Assembly: GCF_018406645.1 (NCBI RefSeq)
Contig: NZ_AP024546.1
Span: 1,550,001 to 1,614,000, forward strand
Direction: 5' to 3'
Length of the DNA: 64,000 nucleotides
Source of the DNA: Lysobacter helvus
GTDB lineage: Bacteria; Pseudomonadota; Gammaproteobacteria; Xanthomonadales; Xanthomonadaceae
The notes under the pieces were generated by a model. The model was not told the origin of the DNA, did no database searches, and was given only the letters and a program-made list of their open reading frames with translations. The position numbers and the translations under genes are program-made. Of the stretch, positions 52,289-62,030 are shown in pieces (position 1 is the first letter of the stretch; every line of letters starts with the position of its first letter).

Positions 52289-52870
52289 ATGACCCGCAAG
52301 ACCCTTACGTTGATCCTGATCTCCATGCTCGGCGGCGCCGCGCTTTCCGGCAACGCGCTGGCCAAGGACGATGCGAAGTTCAAGATGATGGACACCAACA
52401 ACGACGGCAAGATCAGTGCGTCGGAACATGCAGCGGGCGCCACCAAGATGTTCGCCGGCATGGACAAGGACAAGGACGGCTTCGTCACCGCCGCCGAGAT
52501 GGACGCCTATTCGGCCGACATGTGGAAGGGCAAGGGCGACAAGATGGGCGCCGACAAGGGCAAGGACGCGAAGATGGCCGACCACGGCCACATGATGTCG
52601 TCGGCCGACAAGATCGCCTCGATGGACACCGACGGTGACGGCAAGCTCTCCGCCGCGGAACACGACGCGGGCGCCGCGAAGATGTTCGGCGAGATGGATG
52701 CCGACAAGGACGGCAACGTCACGCACGCCGAAATGGAAGCCGGCATGAAGATGATGATGGGCGACCACGCCGGCATGGACCACATGGACCACATGGACAA
52801 GGCCAGCAAGCCGGCCGACGCGTCCAAGCCGCCGGCCGCAGCCGCGACCCCGGCGGACGGCAACAAGTAA
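52289..52870 (+). CDS. Secreted EF-hand protein with Met/His-rich segments
   Basis: 193 aa from the ATG at 52289. Signal peptide ends at ALA-KD. Four EF-hand-like loops: DTNNDGKISASE, DKDKDGFVTAAE, DTDGDGKLSAAE and DADKDGNVTHAE. Between and after them are Lys/Gly/Met and His/Met runs (HGHMMSS, HAGMDHMDHMDK) that could bind copper or other soft metals, and an Ala/Pro-rich tail. Structurally like the EF-hand protein at 13423 but with metal-rich linkers. Confidence 0.85.
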   Translation: MTRKTLTLILISMLGGAALSGNALAKDDAKFKMMDTNNDGKISASEHAAGATKMFAGMDKDKDGFVTAAEMDAYSADMWKGKGDKMGADKGKDAKMADHGHMMSSADKIASMDTDGDGKLSAAEHDAGAAKMFGEMDADKDGNVTHAEMEAGMKMMMGDHAGMDHMDHMDKASKPADASKPPAAAATPADGNK

Positions 52871-53047
52871 CGATTGCTGAAGCGTGATCGACGACGGCGC
52901 CGCATTCCAGGACGGGATGTCGGCGCCGCCTGCGTTGTGAAGACGGATTAACGTGTGCGATGGTCCAATCCCGCGCGGAGTCCAGGGGTCTGGCTCCCGG
53001 GAGCGATGCGCATCGGGCCACGCCCGGCGCGGGGGGATGAGTCGAAC

Positions 53048-54976
53048 ATGTGGCGCAACACCAGCAAGCCGCCGGCGGGATTGCCGGACTGGCAGCACGA
53101 CAACGCGCTCTTCCGCCGGCTGGTGGAAGACGTGCCCGACTACGGGATCTTCCTGCTCGATCCCGACGGCATCGTGCGCACCTGGAATGCGGGCGCCGAA
53201 AACATCAAGGGCTACTCGGCGGGCGAGATCATCGGCCGCCATTTCTCCGCGTTCTACCTGCCCGAGCAGATCGAAGCGCATTGGCCGGACCATGAGCTGC
53301 GCGTTGCGCGCGAGACCGGCCGCTTCGAAGACGAAGGCTGGCGCGTGCGCAAGGACGGCACGCAGTTCTGGGCGAACGTCGTCATCTCCCGCATCCTCGG
53401 CGACGACGGGCACCTCGTCGGCTTCTCCAAGATCACCCGCGACCTCACCGCCAAGCGCAAGCAGGACGAACTCCTGCGCCGCAGCGAGGAACGCTTCCGC
53501 CTGCTGGTGGAAGGCGTGCGCGACTATGCGATCTTCATGCTCGATCCCGACGGCAACATCGCCAGCTGGAACGCGGGCGCGCAACAGGCGAAGGGATACT
53601 CGGCCGAGGAAATCATCGGCCGCCATTTCTCCGTGTTCTATCCGCCGGAAGTGATCGCGAGCGGCTGGCCGGAGCGCGAACTCCAGATCGCCCTCGAACA
53701 GGGCCGCGTGGAAGACGAAAGCTGGCGCCTGCGCAAGGACGGCTCGCGCTTCTGGGCCAACGTGGTGATCACCGCGTTGCGCGACGACTCGGGCCGCCAC
53801 ATCGGCTTCGCCAAGGTCACGCGCGACATGAGCGAGAAGCGCCGCGTGCTGGCGCTGGAAGACGAAGGCCGCCGCATCACCACGTTCCTGGCGATGCTGG
53901 GCCACGAACTGCGCAATCCGCTTGCGCCGATTTCCAACGCCGTCTCGATCATGCAGCTGGAGCCGCTGGCGTCCGAGCGCCTGCGCATGTGCCGCGACGT
54001 CATCGCGCGCCAGGTCGTGCAGATGACGCGCCTGGTGGACGACCTGCTCGATGTCGGCCGCATCACCGCGGGCAAGATCCACCTGGAATCGGCCGCGGTC
54101 GAACTGGGCGGCGTGATCGACGAAGCGATCGAAGCGATGGATCCCTTCGCGCGCAGCCGCGAACACACCATCCGATTTGGACGGGAGGTGTCGCCCGCCT
54201 GGGTCCGCGGCGATCGCGCGCGCCTGCTGCAGATCGTGAGCAACCTGCTCAACAACGCGGTGAAGTTCACCGGGCGCGGCGGCCGCATCGACGTCCACCT
54301 GCGCCGCGTGGACGACAAGATCGAGGTGGCGGTGCGCGACAACGGGCCCGGCATCGCCGAGCACCGGCTCGCCGACATCTTCAACCTGTTCGTGCAGGGC
54401 GACCAGGACACGGCGCGCACGCAAGGCGGCCTGGGCCTCGGCCTGAGCCTGGTGCAGCAGCTGGTGACGCTGCATGGCGGCGAAGTCAGCGCGTACAGCG
54501 CGGGGTTGGGCAAGGGCGCGGAATTCGTCGTGCGCCTGCCGGCGACCGCGGCGCCCAGCGGTGTCACCCGCGATGCGGCGCACCCGTCATTGCCGCGCGC
54601 GCGGCACGTGCTGGTGGTCGACGACAACCAGGATGCGGCCGATACGCTCGCGGCCTTACTGCAGGGCCTGGGCTTCCATGCGCAGACGGCCTATGACGCA
54701 CGTGGTGCGCTGGCGGCCTTGCGCGTGCTCATGCCGGACGTGGCGTTCCTCGACATCGGCTTGCCGGACATGGACGGCGCGACGCTCGCGCAACGCATCC
54801 GCGAGGAATTCCCGGAACCGCCGGCGCTCGTCGCGCTGACCGGCTACGGCCAGCCCAGCGATCGCGAACAGACGCGGCAGGCCGGCTTCGTCGACCATCT
54901 CGTCAAGCCATTGAGCGCCGACATGCTGATCAAGGCGATGGCGCAGTTGTTCCCGGGCGACACGCAGGTCGCCTGA
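53048..54976 (+). CDS. Double-PAS hybrid histidine kinase with C-terminal receiver
   Basis: 642 aa from the ATG at 53048 (GGGGGGATGAG upstream). Two similar PAS domains (about residues 18-140 and 145-265) share the IIGRHFSxFY segment and probably arose by duplication. A HisKA box (LGHELRNPLAP), HATPase (NLLNNAVKF, DNGPGIAEH, GGLGLGLSL) and a receiver (VVDDNQDA, FLDIGLPDMDG) follow. There are no membrane helices, so it senses a cytoplasmic signal, perhaps redox or light. No partner regulator is adjacent. Confidence 0.9.
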   Translation: MWRNTSKPPAGLPDWQHDNALFRRLVEDVPDYGIFLLDPDGIVRTWNAGAENIKGYSAGEIIGRHFSAFYLPEQIEAHWPDHELRVARETGRFEDEGWRVRKDGTQFWANVVISRILGDDGHLVGFSKITRDLTAKRKQDELLRRSEERFRLLVEGVRDYAIFMLDPDGNIASWNAGAQQAKGYSAEEIIGRHFSVFYPPEVIASGWPERELQIALEQGRVEDESWRLRKDGSRFWANVVITALRDDSGRHIGFAKVTRDMSEKRRVLALEDEGRRITTFLAMLGHELRNPLAPISNAVSIMQLEPLASERLRMCRDVIARQVVQMTRLVDDLLDVGRITAGKIHLESAAVELGGVIDEAIEAMDPFARSREHTIRFGREVSPAWVRGDRARLLQIVSNLLNNAVKFTGRGGRIDVHLRRVDDKIEVAVRDNGPGIAEHRLADIFNLFVQGDQDTARTQGGLGLGLSLVQQLVTLHGGEVSAYSAGLGKGAEFVVRLPATAAPSGVTRDAAHPSLPRARHVLVVDDNQDAADTLAALLQGLGFHAQTAYDARGALAALRVLMPDVAFLDIGLPDMDGATLAQRIREEFPEPPALVALTGYGQPSDREQTRQAGFVDHLVKPLSADMLIKAMAQLFPGDTQVA

Positions 54977-54985
54977 CCCGTCGCT

Positions 54986-55534
54986 TCAGCGCGTGCGCGT
55001 GCCGAACTCGCGATAGACCCAGCGATCGATCATCCGCTTCTCGTAGCGCAGCGGATCGCTGCTGGACAGCGGTTGCGGCCCGTTGAGGTACGCCAGGTCC
55101 GAGATGCGCCGTTCGCCTTCCGCGATGACGGTGCCATTGGCGTCGTAGTGCTTGAACTGGACGTCCATGCGCGGCGGGTACAGGTCGCGCATCACGCGGA
55201 TGTCCTGCGCGTTGCTGAACATCCACTCGTACTGGCCCGCGCGCGTGATGTCGAGGATGTCGATGTCGACGCGCTCGCCGGCGGGCAGCGCGCGTTGCGT
55301 GCTTTCCTGCACGTAGCGCGCGAGCTTCTCGACCCAATCACCCTGCGCGGCCAGGTAGCGGTTCTGGCTGTGGCGGATCTCGGTGAATTCCGCCGGGTCG
55401 TTCCAGCGCACCGCCACCGCCGAGCCCGTGGGCAACGCGCGGGGGAGGGCGGGATCGGTGACCAGCGCCGGCCCGGTGGACGCGCAGCCTGCGAGGGCGG
55501 CGGCAAGGAAGGCGACGGCAACGAGGCGTTTCAT
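54986..55534 (-). CDS. DUF3016 lipoprotein
   Basis: 182 aa from the ATG at 55534. Lipobox LAGC. The mature part has the DUF3016 pattern (VRWNDPAEFTEIRHSQNRY, RVDIDILDITRAG, DVQFKHYDANGTVIAEGER). Envelope protein of unknown role. It is convergent with the hybrid kinase. Confidence 0.78.
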   Translation of the reverse strand: MKRLVAVAFLAAALAGCASTGPALVTDPALPRALPTGSAVAVRWNDPAEFTEIRHSQNRYLAAQGDWVEKLARYVQESTQRALPAGERVDIDILDITRAGQYEWMFSNAQDIRVMRDLYPPRMDVQFKHYDANGTVIAEGERRISDLAYLNGPQPLSSSDPLRYEKRMIDRWVYREFGTRTR

Positions 55535-55586
55535 GGGGGTGTCCTGCGGAGTCACACAGTCAGTGTGCGTCCGCGCGCGTCCCGGT

Positions 55587-55820
55587 TCAACGCGGCTGGA
55601 CACCGGTCGTCGGCGCGGCCGGCGAGGGATCGCGCGACGCGTCTGCGGGGTCGAGCGGCGGCAGCGGATCGGGCGGCAACAGCGAGGCATCCGGCGCGCG
55701 GTGCGCGACGTCGTTGCATTCGGCCACGGGCTCGGCCGATGCGCGATGCAGCACCACGCCGCCCACGCCCGCCGCGCCCACCAGGATGCCGCCTACGAAG
55801 AGCAAGGTACTTCGCACCAT
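55587..55820 (-). CDS. Small membrane-anchored Pro-rich protein
   Basis: 77 aa with one hydrophobic helix (residues 4-24, glycine-rich GGILVGAAGVGG) and an Asp/Pro-rich tail (LLPPDPLPPLDPAD). It is probably an anchored small envelope protein. Low information; coding character is moderate. The 129 bp upstream, up to the glycosyltransferase gene, hold no clear gene. Confidence 0.45.
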   Translation of the reverse strand: MVRSTLLFVGGILVGAAGVGGVVLHRASAEPVAECNDVAHRAPDASLLPPDPLPPLDPADASRDPSPAAPTTGVQPR

Positions 55821-55949
55821 GTACGGACAGCTCCTGCGCGCTCTTGCGCCAAGTCGAAACCGGCCGCGATGCTCTCCAAAGCCGCTTCGCCATCGCGTGA
55901 AAAACGGCTCGCGAGGCTGAACGCCATCGCACGCGAAACGCGCGCTGAA

Positions 55950-56648
55950 TCAGTGCCGGCGTCGTGCGTACCAGAGCGCGAGCGCATCGCGCGAGCGCAG
56001 CACGCGGCGCCCGCCCAGCGCGAAGCGCAACATCAGGCGGAAGTGATCCAGCACGCCGAAGGTGCGCAACTTGCGGTCGGACGTGTGCACCGCTTCGCGC
56101 AGGATCGCGATGCGCCCGATGCGTGCGAGCGCGCGGCTGAAGACGACGTCTTCGGCAGCGTAGTAGCTTTCGTCGAACCCGCCGGTGGCATGGAACGCCG
56201 CGCGCGTGCAGAACACGAAGCAGCCCGGTGTCACGTGCGTCCAGCGGAAGGCCTGCATCAGCAGCGCGGTGAACGCGCGGACCGGCCAGGCGACGTTGCC
56301 GGACAGGCGCACCGCGCAGCCGCCGCCGGCGGCGCCCGCGTCCAGCGCAGCGTTGGCGGCGCGCAGCAGCGCCGCGTTGACCAGCGTGTCGGCATCGACG
56401 AAGCACAGGCGTTCGCCCGTGCTGGCCGCCGCGCCGGCGTTGCGCGTGGCGGCGATGTGGCGGAACGCGACGGACACCACGCGTGCGCCGTGCGCGCGTG
56501 CGACCTCCGCGGTGGCGTCCGTCGATGCGTCGTCGACCACGACGCATTCGTAATCGAAGCCTGCGTCGCGCGCGGCGGCATGGAGGGCGTCCAGCGTGGC
56601 GCCGAGCAACGGCGCCTCGTCGTGCGCTGGAACGATGAAGGACCACAT
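55950..56648 (-). CDS. Family-2 glycosyltransferase
   Basis: 232 aa from the ATG at 56648. GT2 features: FIVPAHDEAPLLG, VVVDDASTDATAE, RNAGAAASTGE and the DXD-like FVDADT, then GGFDESYYAAEDVVFSRAL. Cytoplasmic nucleotide-sugar-dependent transferase. It stands alone, so the glycan is unknown. Confidence 0.88.
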   Translation of the reverse strand: MWSFIVPAHDEAPLLGATLDALHAAARDAGFDYECVVVDDASTDATAEVARAHGARVVSVAFRHIAATRNAGAAASTGERLCFVDADTLVNAALLRAANAALDAGAAGGGCAVRLSGNVAWPVRAFTALLMQAFRWTHVTPGCFVFCTRAAFHATGGFDESYYAAEDVVFSRALARIGRIAILREAVHTSDRKLRTFGVLDHFRLMLRFALGGRRVLRSRDALALWYARRRH

Positions 56649-56800
56649 GCGGCGATCATCGCATGCACGCAATCAAAGCTTCACCCCGCATCGACTTCGC
56701 CGAACGCGCGGTGATCGCGATCCGTGCACGGCCCCGCGTTTCATCCGCGATTCGCGCGCCGGCACCAACACTGCGCGCCGGTCCATCCAAGGAGTACACG

Positions 56801-57280
56801 ATGCGCTACAAATCCCTCGCGATCCTCACGCTCGCCCTCGCCGCCAGCGGCACCGGCTTCGCGCAGCAGGCGCAGCCCGCCGCCTCGACCAGCACGACGG
56901 CCTCCGCCAGCGTCGCCGCGCCGGTCGCGCTGACCGAAGCCCAGGTGCGCGCGAAGCTCGCCGCCGATGGCTACACCAAGGTCAACGACGTCAAGTTCAA
57001 GGACGGCGTGTGGAAGGCCGATGCGCGCAGCGCGGACGGCAACCGCGTCGACGTGCGCATCGATGCGAAGACCGGCGAGGTCTATCCGGACGAACAGGTC
57101 GCCAACCTCAGCGAGAAGGACGTGCGCGCCAAGCTGGCCGCGGCCGGCTACCTGAAGGTGCACGACGTCGACTTCGAAGACGGCATCTGGAACGCCGAGG
57201 CGGACGATCCGCAGGGCAAGGATGTGGAGATCAAGATCGACCCGAAGACCGGCGAGGTCATCGGCAAGGAAAAGGACTGA
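56801..57280 (+). CDS. Periplasmic double-PepSY protein
   Basis: 159 aa from the ATG at 56801 with AAGGAG upstream. Signal peptide ends GFA-QQ. Two PepSY-like repeats follow (LTEAQVRAKLAADGY...KTGEVYPDE and LSEKDVRAKLAAAGY...KTGEVIGKE). PepSY domains often act as peptidase inhibitors or environmental modifiers in the periplasm. A longer frame from 56663 lacks coding character. Confidence 0.82.
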   Translation: MRYKSLAILTLALAASGTGFAQQAQPAASTSTTASASVAAPVALTEAQVRAKLAADGYTKVNDVKFKDGVWKADARSADGNRVDVRIDAKTGEVYPDEQVANLSEKDVRAKLAAAGYLKVHDVDFEDGIWNAEADDPQGKDVEIKIDPKTGEVIGKEKD

Positions 57281-57360
57281 GAAATAGTCCCGGGGCCGCC
57301 GCGTGACGAGGCGCGGCGGCCCCGCGTTATGCTCCGCCCCGGACACGCCCGGAGGCGGCC

Positions 57361-58488
57361 ATGAGTCCTGAGGGGGACGGCAACCAGCACGACCACGACC
57401 CGGTCACGACGCCTGCAGCAGCGGGCGCCGGGGCGAGCGCGTGGCAGGCCCGCCTCACCGGGCTGCTGGCCGAAGTTTCGCGCGAAGCCCTCGAAGGCGA
57501 AGACCTCGAGGCCGTGCTGCGCCGCATCGTGGAATGCCTGGTGCGCAACCTGCCGGTGGCCATCGCCAGCATCATCCTGCTCGACGACGAAGGCACGCAC
57601 TTCATGCAGGAAGTCTGGGCCGGGGACGTGGAGTTGTTCCCGCAGGAACTCGCGCACGGCTGGCCCGTCAGCGTCGGCGCCGCCGGCCGCTGCGCGCGCA
57701 CCGGCGAGGCGCAACTGATCAACGACGTCGACACCGATCCGGATTACATCTCCGGCAACAGCGCGGTGCGCTCCGAATACCTCGTGCCGATCCGCCACCG
57801 CACGCGCCTGCACGGCGTGCTCAACATCGAGAGCACGCGCGCGGATTTCTTCAGCGAAGAAACGCGGTCGGTGTTCGATGCGATCGCCGGGCAAGTCGCG
57901 GGCGCGATCCACCTTGCGCGGGTGGTCGGCGAACTGGAATCGGCCAACCGCAAGCTCGAGCAACTCTCGATGAGCGATGGCCTCACCGGCATCGCCAACC
58001 GCCGCTGCTTCGACCAGCGCCTGTCCGCCGAATGGGAATGGCTGGCGGGCGAGGGCCGCGAACTGGCGCTGGTACTCGCCGACGCCGACGCGTTCAAGCC
58101 GCTCAACGATGCGCACGGCCATCTCTACGGCGACGAATGCCTGCGCGAACTCGCACGCATCTGCATGCGCCTGGCCGACGGCACCGACGATCTCGTCGCG
58201 CGCTTCGGCGGCGAGGAACTCGTGTTGCTGCTGCCGGGCCGCGACCTGGCGGCCGCGCAGGAACTCGGCGAACGCCTGCGCCGCGACGTGGAAGCGGCCG
58301 CGATGCCGCACGCGCAGTCGCAGGTGGCCCCGCATGTCACCGTGAGCGTCGGCGTGAGCGCGGTGCGCCCGTCGAAGGCCATGTCGCCCGATCACCTCAT
58401 CGCCGCCGCCGATCGCGCGCTGTACATGGCGAAGGCGCGCGGCCGCAATCGCGTGATCGCGCTCGAGGCCGATCCGAAGGACGCCTGA
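57361..58488 (+). CDS. GAF-GGDEF diguanylate cyclase
   Basis: 375 aa. Residues about 30-190 form a GAF domain; 205-360 form a GGDEF domain with active-site RFGGEEL and [18 protein letters not shown]. The inhibitory RxxD site five residues before GGEEL is not present as usual (GTDD), so product inhibition may be absent. It makes cyclic-di-GMP and could feed the PilZ protein at 43342. Confidence 0.92.
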   Translation: MSPEGDGNQHDHDPVTTPAAAGAGASAWQARLTGLLAEVSREALEGEDLEAVLRRIVECLVRNLPVAIASIILLDDEGTHFMQEVWAGDVELFPQELAHGWPVSVGAAGRCARTGEAQLINDVDTDPDYISGNSAVRSEYLVPIRHRTRLHGVLNIESTRADFFSEETRSVFDAIAGQVAGAIHLARVVGELESANRKLEQLSMSDGLTGIANRRCFDQRLSAEWEWLAGEGRELALVLADADAFKPLNDAHGHLYGDECLRELARICMRLADGTDDLVARFGGEELVLLLPGRDLAAAQELGERLRRDVEAAAMPHAQSQVAPHVTVSVGVSAVRPSKAMSPDHLIAAADRALYMAKARGRNRVIALEADPKDA

Positions 58489-58574
58489 CCGGGGCGATTG
58501 GCCCCCACGCGGGATGCAGCCTCCGCGCCTGGCCGTCTTATCCGCGTCCACGCCGAGGGGGTAGGATCCCCCGC

Positions 58575-59528
58575 ATGCCAAACCCCGCGCACGACGCCGC
58601 CAACGACATCGCCGTCTCCATCCGCGATGTCGGCAAGACCTACGCCTCGGGCTTCGAGGCGCTCAAGCACGTCAACCTGGACATCCGCCGCGGCGAGATC
58701 TTCGCGCTGCTCGGGCCCAACGGCGCGGGCAAGACGACGCTCATCAGCATCGTGTGCGGCATCGTCAACGCGAGCTCAGGCACCGTGCTGGCCGACGGCC
58801 ACGACATCGTGCGCGAGTACCGCGCCACGCGCAGCAAGATCGGATTGGTGCCGCAGGAACTCTCGACCGATACGTTCGAGACGGTGTGGTCGACGCTGAA
58901 GTTCAGCCGCGGCCTGTTCGGCAAGGCGCCGGATCCGGCGCACCTGGAACAGGTGCTGCGCGATCTCTCGCTGTGGGACAAGAAGGACGCGAAGATCATG
59001 ACGCTGTCCGGCGGCATGAAGCGTCGCGTGCTGATCGCCAAGGCGCTGGCGCACGAACCGAGCATCCTGTTCCTCGACGAACCCACCGCCGGTGTCGACG
59101 TCGAACTGCGCCACGACATGTGGCGCATGGTGCGCGCCCTGCGCGAGCGCGGCACCACGATCATCCTCACCACGCACTACATCGAGGAAGCGGAGGAGAT
59201 GGCCGACCGCATCGGCGTGATCCGCAAGGGCGAGCTGATCCTGGTGGAGGACAAGCAGACGCTGATGCGCAAGCTCGGGAGCAAGCAGCTCGCGATCCAG
59301 CTGATGTCGCCGATCGAGAAGCTGCCGGAGTCGCTGGCCGACCTGCCGCTCGCGTTGTCGGAGGATGGGTTGTCGCTGGTGTATTCCTTCGACACGCAGG
59401 CCGACGATACCGGCATCGCACCGCTGCTGCGCCGGCTGCACGACCAGGGCATCGACTTCAAGGACCTGCATTCCAGCGAGACCTCGCTCGAGGACATCTT
59501 CGTCCGCCTGGTGAGGGCGCCGGCATGA
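58575..59528 (+). CDS. ABC-2 exporter ATP-binding protein (YadG-like)
   Basis: 317 aa from the ATG at 58575. Walker [10 protein letters not shown], signature LSGGMKRRV, Walker [13 protein letters not shown] and the H-loop [13 protein letters not shown]-terminal extension of about 90 residues is usual for YadG/drug-exporter types. Its stop overlaps the permease start by 4 bp. The substrate is unknown. Confidence 0.92.
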   Translation: MPNPAHDAANDIAVSIRDVGKTYASGFEALKHVNLDIRRGEIFALLGPNGAGKTTLISIVCGIVNASSGTVLADGHDIVREYRATRSKIGLVPQELSTDTFETVWSTLKFSRGLFGKAPDPAHLEQVLRDLSLWDKKDAKIMTLSGGMKRRVLIAKALAHEPSILFLDEPTAGVDVELRHDMWRMVRALRERGTTIILTTHYIEEAEEMADRIGVIRKGELILVEDKQTLMRKLGSKQLAIQLMSPIEKLPESLADLPLALSEDGLSLVYSFDTQADDTGIAPLLRRLHDQGIDFKDLHSSETSLEDIFVRLVRAPA

Positions 59529-60286
59529 ACGTGCACGCGATCCGCGCGATCTACCGCTTCGAAATGGCGCGCACCTTCCGCACGATGCTCGAAAGCATCC
59601 TGTCGCCGGTGTTGTCGACGTCGCTGTACTTCATCGTGTTCGGCGCGGCGATCGGCTCGCGCATGGGCGACCTGGGCGGCGTGAGCTACGGCGCTTTCAT
59701 CATTCCCGGCCTGATCATGCTGTCGCTGCTCAACGAGAGCATTTCGAACGCCTCGTTCGGCATCTATTTGCCGAAGTGGTCCGGGACGATCTTCGAATTG
59801 CTGTCGGCGCCGGTGTCGTACTTCGAAGCAGTCATCGGCTACGTGGGCGCGGCGGCGACGAAGTCGCTGATGCTGGGCGTACTGATCCTCGTGACCGCAC
59901 GCGCCTTCGTGCCGTACCACATCGCGCATCCGTTCTGGATGCTCGCGTTCCTGGTGCTGACGGCCGTCACCTTCAGCCTGTTCGGTTTCATCATCGGCAT
60001 CTGGGCGGACAGCTTCCAGCGCCTGCAGGTGATCCCGCTGCTCATCATCACGCCCCTGACGTTCCTGGGCGGCGCGTTCTATTCCATCGACATGCTCCCC
60101 GAACCCTGGCGCACCTTCACCCTGTTCAACCCCGTCGTGTACCTGGTGAGCGGCATGCGCTGGAGCTTCTACGGCATCTCCGACGTCGACGTCACCCTGA
60201 GCGCCACCGCGATCGTCGGCTTCCTGCTCGCCTGCCTGTTCGGCGTGTGGTGGATCTTCAAGACCGGCTACAAGCTCAAGTCCTGA
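59525..60286 (+). CDS. ABC-2 transporter permease (YadH-like)
   Basis: 253 aa with six membrane helices and the ABC-2 features ([52 protein letters not shown]). Overlaps the ATPase gene by 4 bp. Together they form one exporter. Similar in length and motif to E. coli YadH. Confidence 0.9.
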   Translation: MNVHAIRAIYRFEMARTFRTMLESILSPVLSTSLYFIVFGAAIGSRMGDLGGVSYGAFIIPGLIMLSLLNESISNASFGIYLPKWSGTIFELLSAPVSYFEAVIGYVGAAATKSLMLGVLILVTARAFVPYHIAHPFWMLAFLVLTAVTFSLFGFIIGIWADSFQRLQVIPLLIITPLTFLGGAFYSIDMLPEPWRTFTLFNPVVYLVSGMRWSFYGISDVDVTLSATAIVGFLLACLFGVWWIFKTGYKLKS

Positions 60287-60430
60287 TACGGCCCACAGGC
60301 CGCAAGCGCTCTTGCTTGTCGCGAAAGCAGTGATTGGGTTGCGCGTGCGTCACCACGCACGCCAGCGAACCTGAGTAAAGGTCGGCCCCTTGATCGAAAA
60401 GGCTCGAAAGGTGATGCCCCAGCCCGTGGT

Positions 60431-60475
60431 GGGGTGAGAATTTTCGCCGCCACGTCGGCGAGAAATTCTTACCCC
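60431..60475. terminator. Imperfect long hairpin between convergent genes
   Basis: GGGGTGAGAATTTTCGCCG (60431-60449) pairs, with a few mismatches, with CGGCGAGAAATTCTTACCCC (60456-60475). It sits between the yadH-like gene and the convergent VOC gene, so it could stop both. The interval 60287-60526 holds no other recognised feature. Confidence 0.5.
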
Positions 60476-60526
60476 GCCGCGGGTTCGGGCGACGCGGACT
60501 TCACCCCAGGCGGGCTTCTGCAGGAA

Positions 60527-60937
60527 TCAACCAATCGCCTGTATCCGCACCATGTTGCTGGCCGGATCCCGCACCGCACAGTCCCGCACCCCGTAAGGCT
60601 GGTCCGTAGGCTCCTGCACGATCTCCGCATCGCTGGCCTGCAACCGCGCAAACACCCCATCGAGATCGTGCGTCGCCAACAGGATCGTCGCGAACGTCCC
60701 CTTCGCCATCATCTCCGCGATGGTGCGGCGCTCATCGTCCGTGACGCCCGGGCTCGCGCCCGGCGGATACAGCACGATCGACGTGCCCGGCTGGCCGGCA
60801 GGCCCGACCGTGATCCAGCGCATCCCCTTGTAGCCCACATCGTTGCGAACCTCGAAGCCCAGCAAGTCGCGATAGAAGGCAAGGGACGCATCGGCGTCGT
60901 TGTGCGGGAGGAAACTGGCGTGGATGGCGATGTCCAT
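60527..60937 (-). CDS. VOC family protein
   Basis: 136 aa from the ATG at 60937, one VOC (glyoxalase/bleomycin-resistance) fold: IHASFLPHNDADASLAFYRDLLGFEV and later DPASNMVRIQ. The second metal-ligand region (TDQPYGVRDCAVRDP) is typical. Substrate unknown. Just downstream of the AraC-type regulator gene on the same strand. Confidence 0.88.
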   Translation of the reverse strand: MDIAIHASFLPHNDADASLAFYRDLLGFEVRNDVGYKGMRWITVGPAGQPGTSIVLYPPGASPGVTDDERRTIAEMMAKGTFATILLATHDLDGVFARLQASDAEIVQEPTDQPYGVRDCAVRDPASNMVRIQAIG

Positions 60938-60969
60938 GGCGCGTGCTCGTTGGGGGGTGTGCGAACAGG

Positions 60970-61406
<437 letters not shown>

Positions 61407-61410
<4 letters not shown>

Positions 61411-61787
61411 GCAGGCGCTCCGACGCGCGTGCGCACGGCGTTGATGTCGCGCACCGGCCGCACCTCGATGCACCCCATCGTGGCCCACGGCAGCGATTCG
61501 GCGATGCGCACCGCCTCCTCCATGCTGTCGGCTTCGATCAGGTTGAACCCGCCGAGCAGTTCCTTCGTCTCCGCGAACGGCCCATCGATCACCCGCGTCT
61601 TCCCGTCGCGGATGCGCACCGAGCGCGCGGTCTTCGCGTCTTCGAGCTGTTGCGACTCCAACAGCTTCCCGTCGCGCTTCAGGTCGTCGGCGTGCTCGAA
61701 GCAGCCCTTCATCATCGTGTCGTACCGGCCCTCGGGCAGCGCCTCGAGCAGTTCGGCATCCGTGTAGACGAGCAACAGGAATTGCAT
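61407..61787 (-). CDS. YCII-related (DGPF-type) protein
   Basis: 126 aa from the ATG at 61787, a YCII/DGPF domain: MQFLLLVYTD..., RDGKTRVIDGPFAETKELLGGF. These small dimeric ferredoxin-fold proteins are often next to ECF sigma factors or AraC regulators. Cytoplasmic; activity unknown. Translation is coupled to the AraC-type gene. Confidence 0.88.
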
Positions 61788-61871
61788 GGGCGCTCCGGCC
61801 GTGGACGTCGGCGGATCGTAAGCCAGCCGGGCATCACGCGCCCCTGCCGATGGCCCCGTTACGGTCGGCCC

Positions 61872-62030
61872 ATGCAGACGACCAATCCCAATCCGAATCC
61901 CAACCAGACGCCGGATCCGACGCCGGCCTCCCCGCCGCAACCCGCGCCGCAGGAAGTGCCGCAGCCGGAAACGCCGTCGCCGCAGCAACCGCCGGCCGTG
62001 GACCCGCAGCCGCCCGCCCCTGTCGGCTGA
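61872..62030 (+). CDS. Very short Pro-rich protein
   Basis: 52 aa, almost wholly Pro, Gln, Asn, Thr and Ala (NPNPNPNQTPDPTPA...). Low complexity. It could be a small secreted or disordered protein, or a spurious frame. It ends exactly where pilU ends on the other strand. Confidence 0.35.
   Translation: MQTTNPNPNPNQTPDPTPASPPQPAPQEVPQPETPSPQQPPAVDPQPPAPVG

Noticed and set aside
55793-55987. 64-codon minus-strand frame between the Pro-rich protein and the glycosyltransferase
   Set aside because: It overlaps the start of the neighbouring gene. No domain and weak coding character.
60268-60453. 61-codon minus-strand frame after the ABC permease
   Set aside because: It runs through the hairpin region and overlaps the yadH-like stop. 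Composition looks like translated intergenic repeat.
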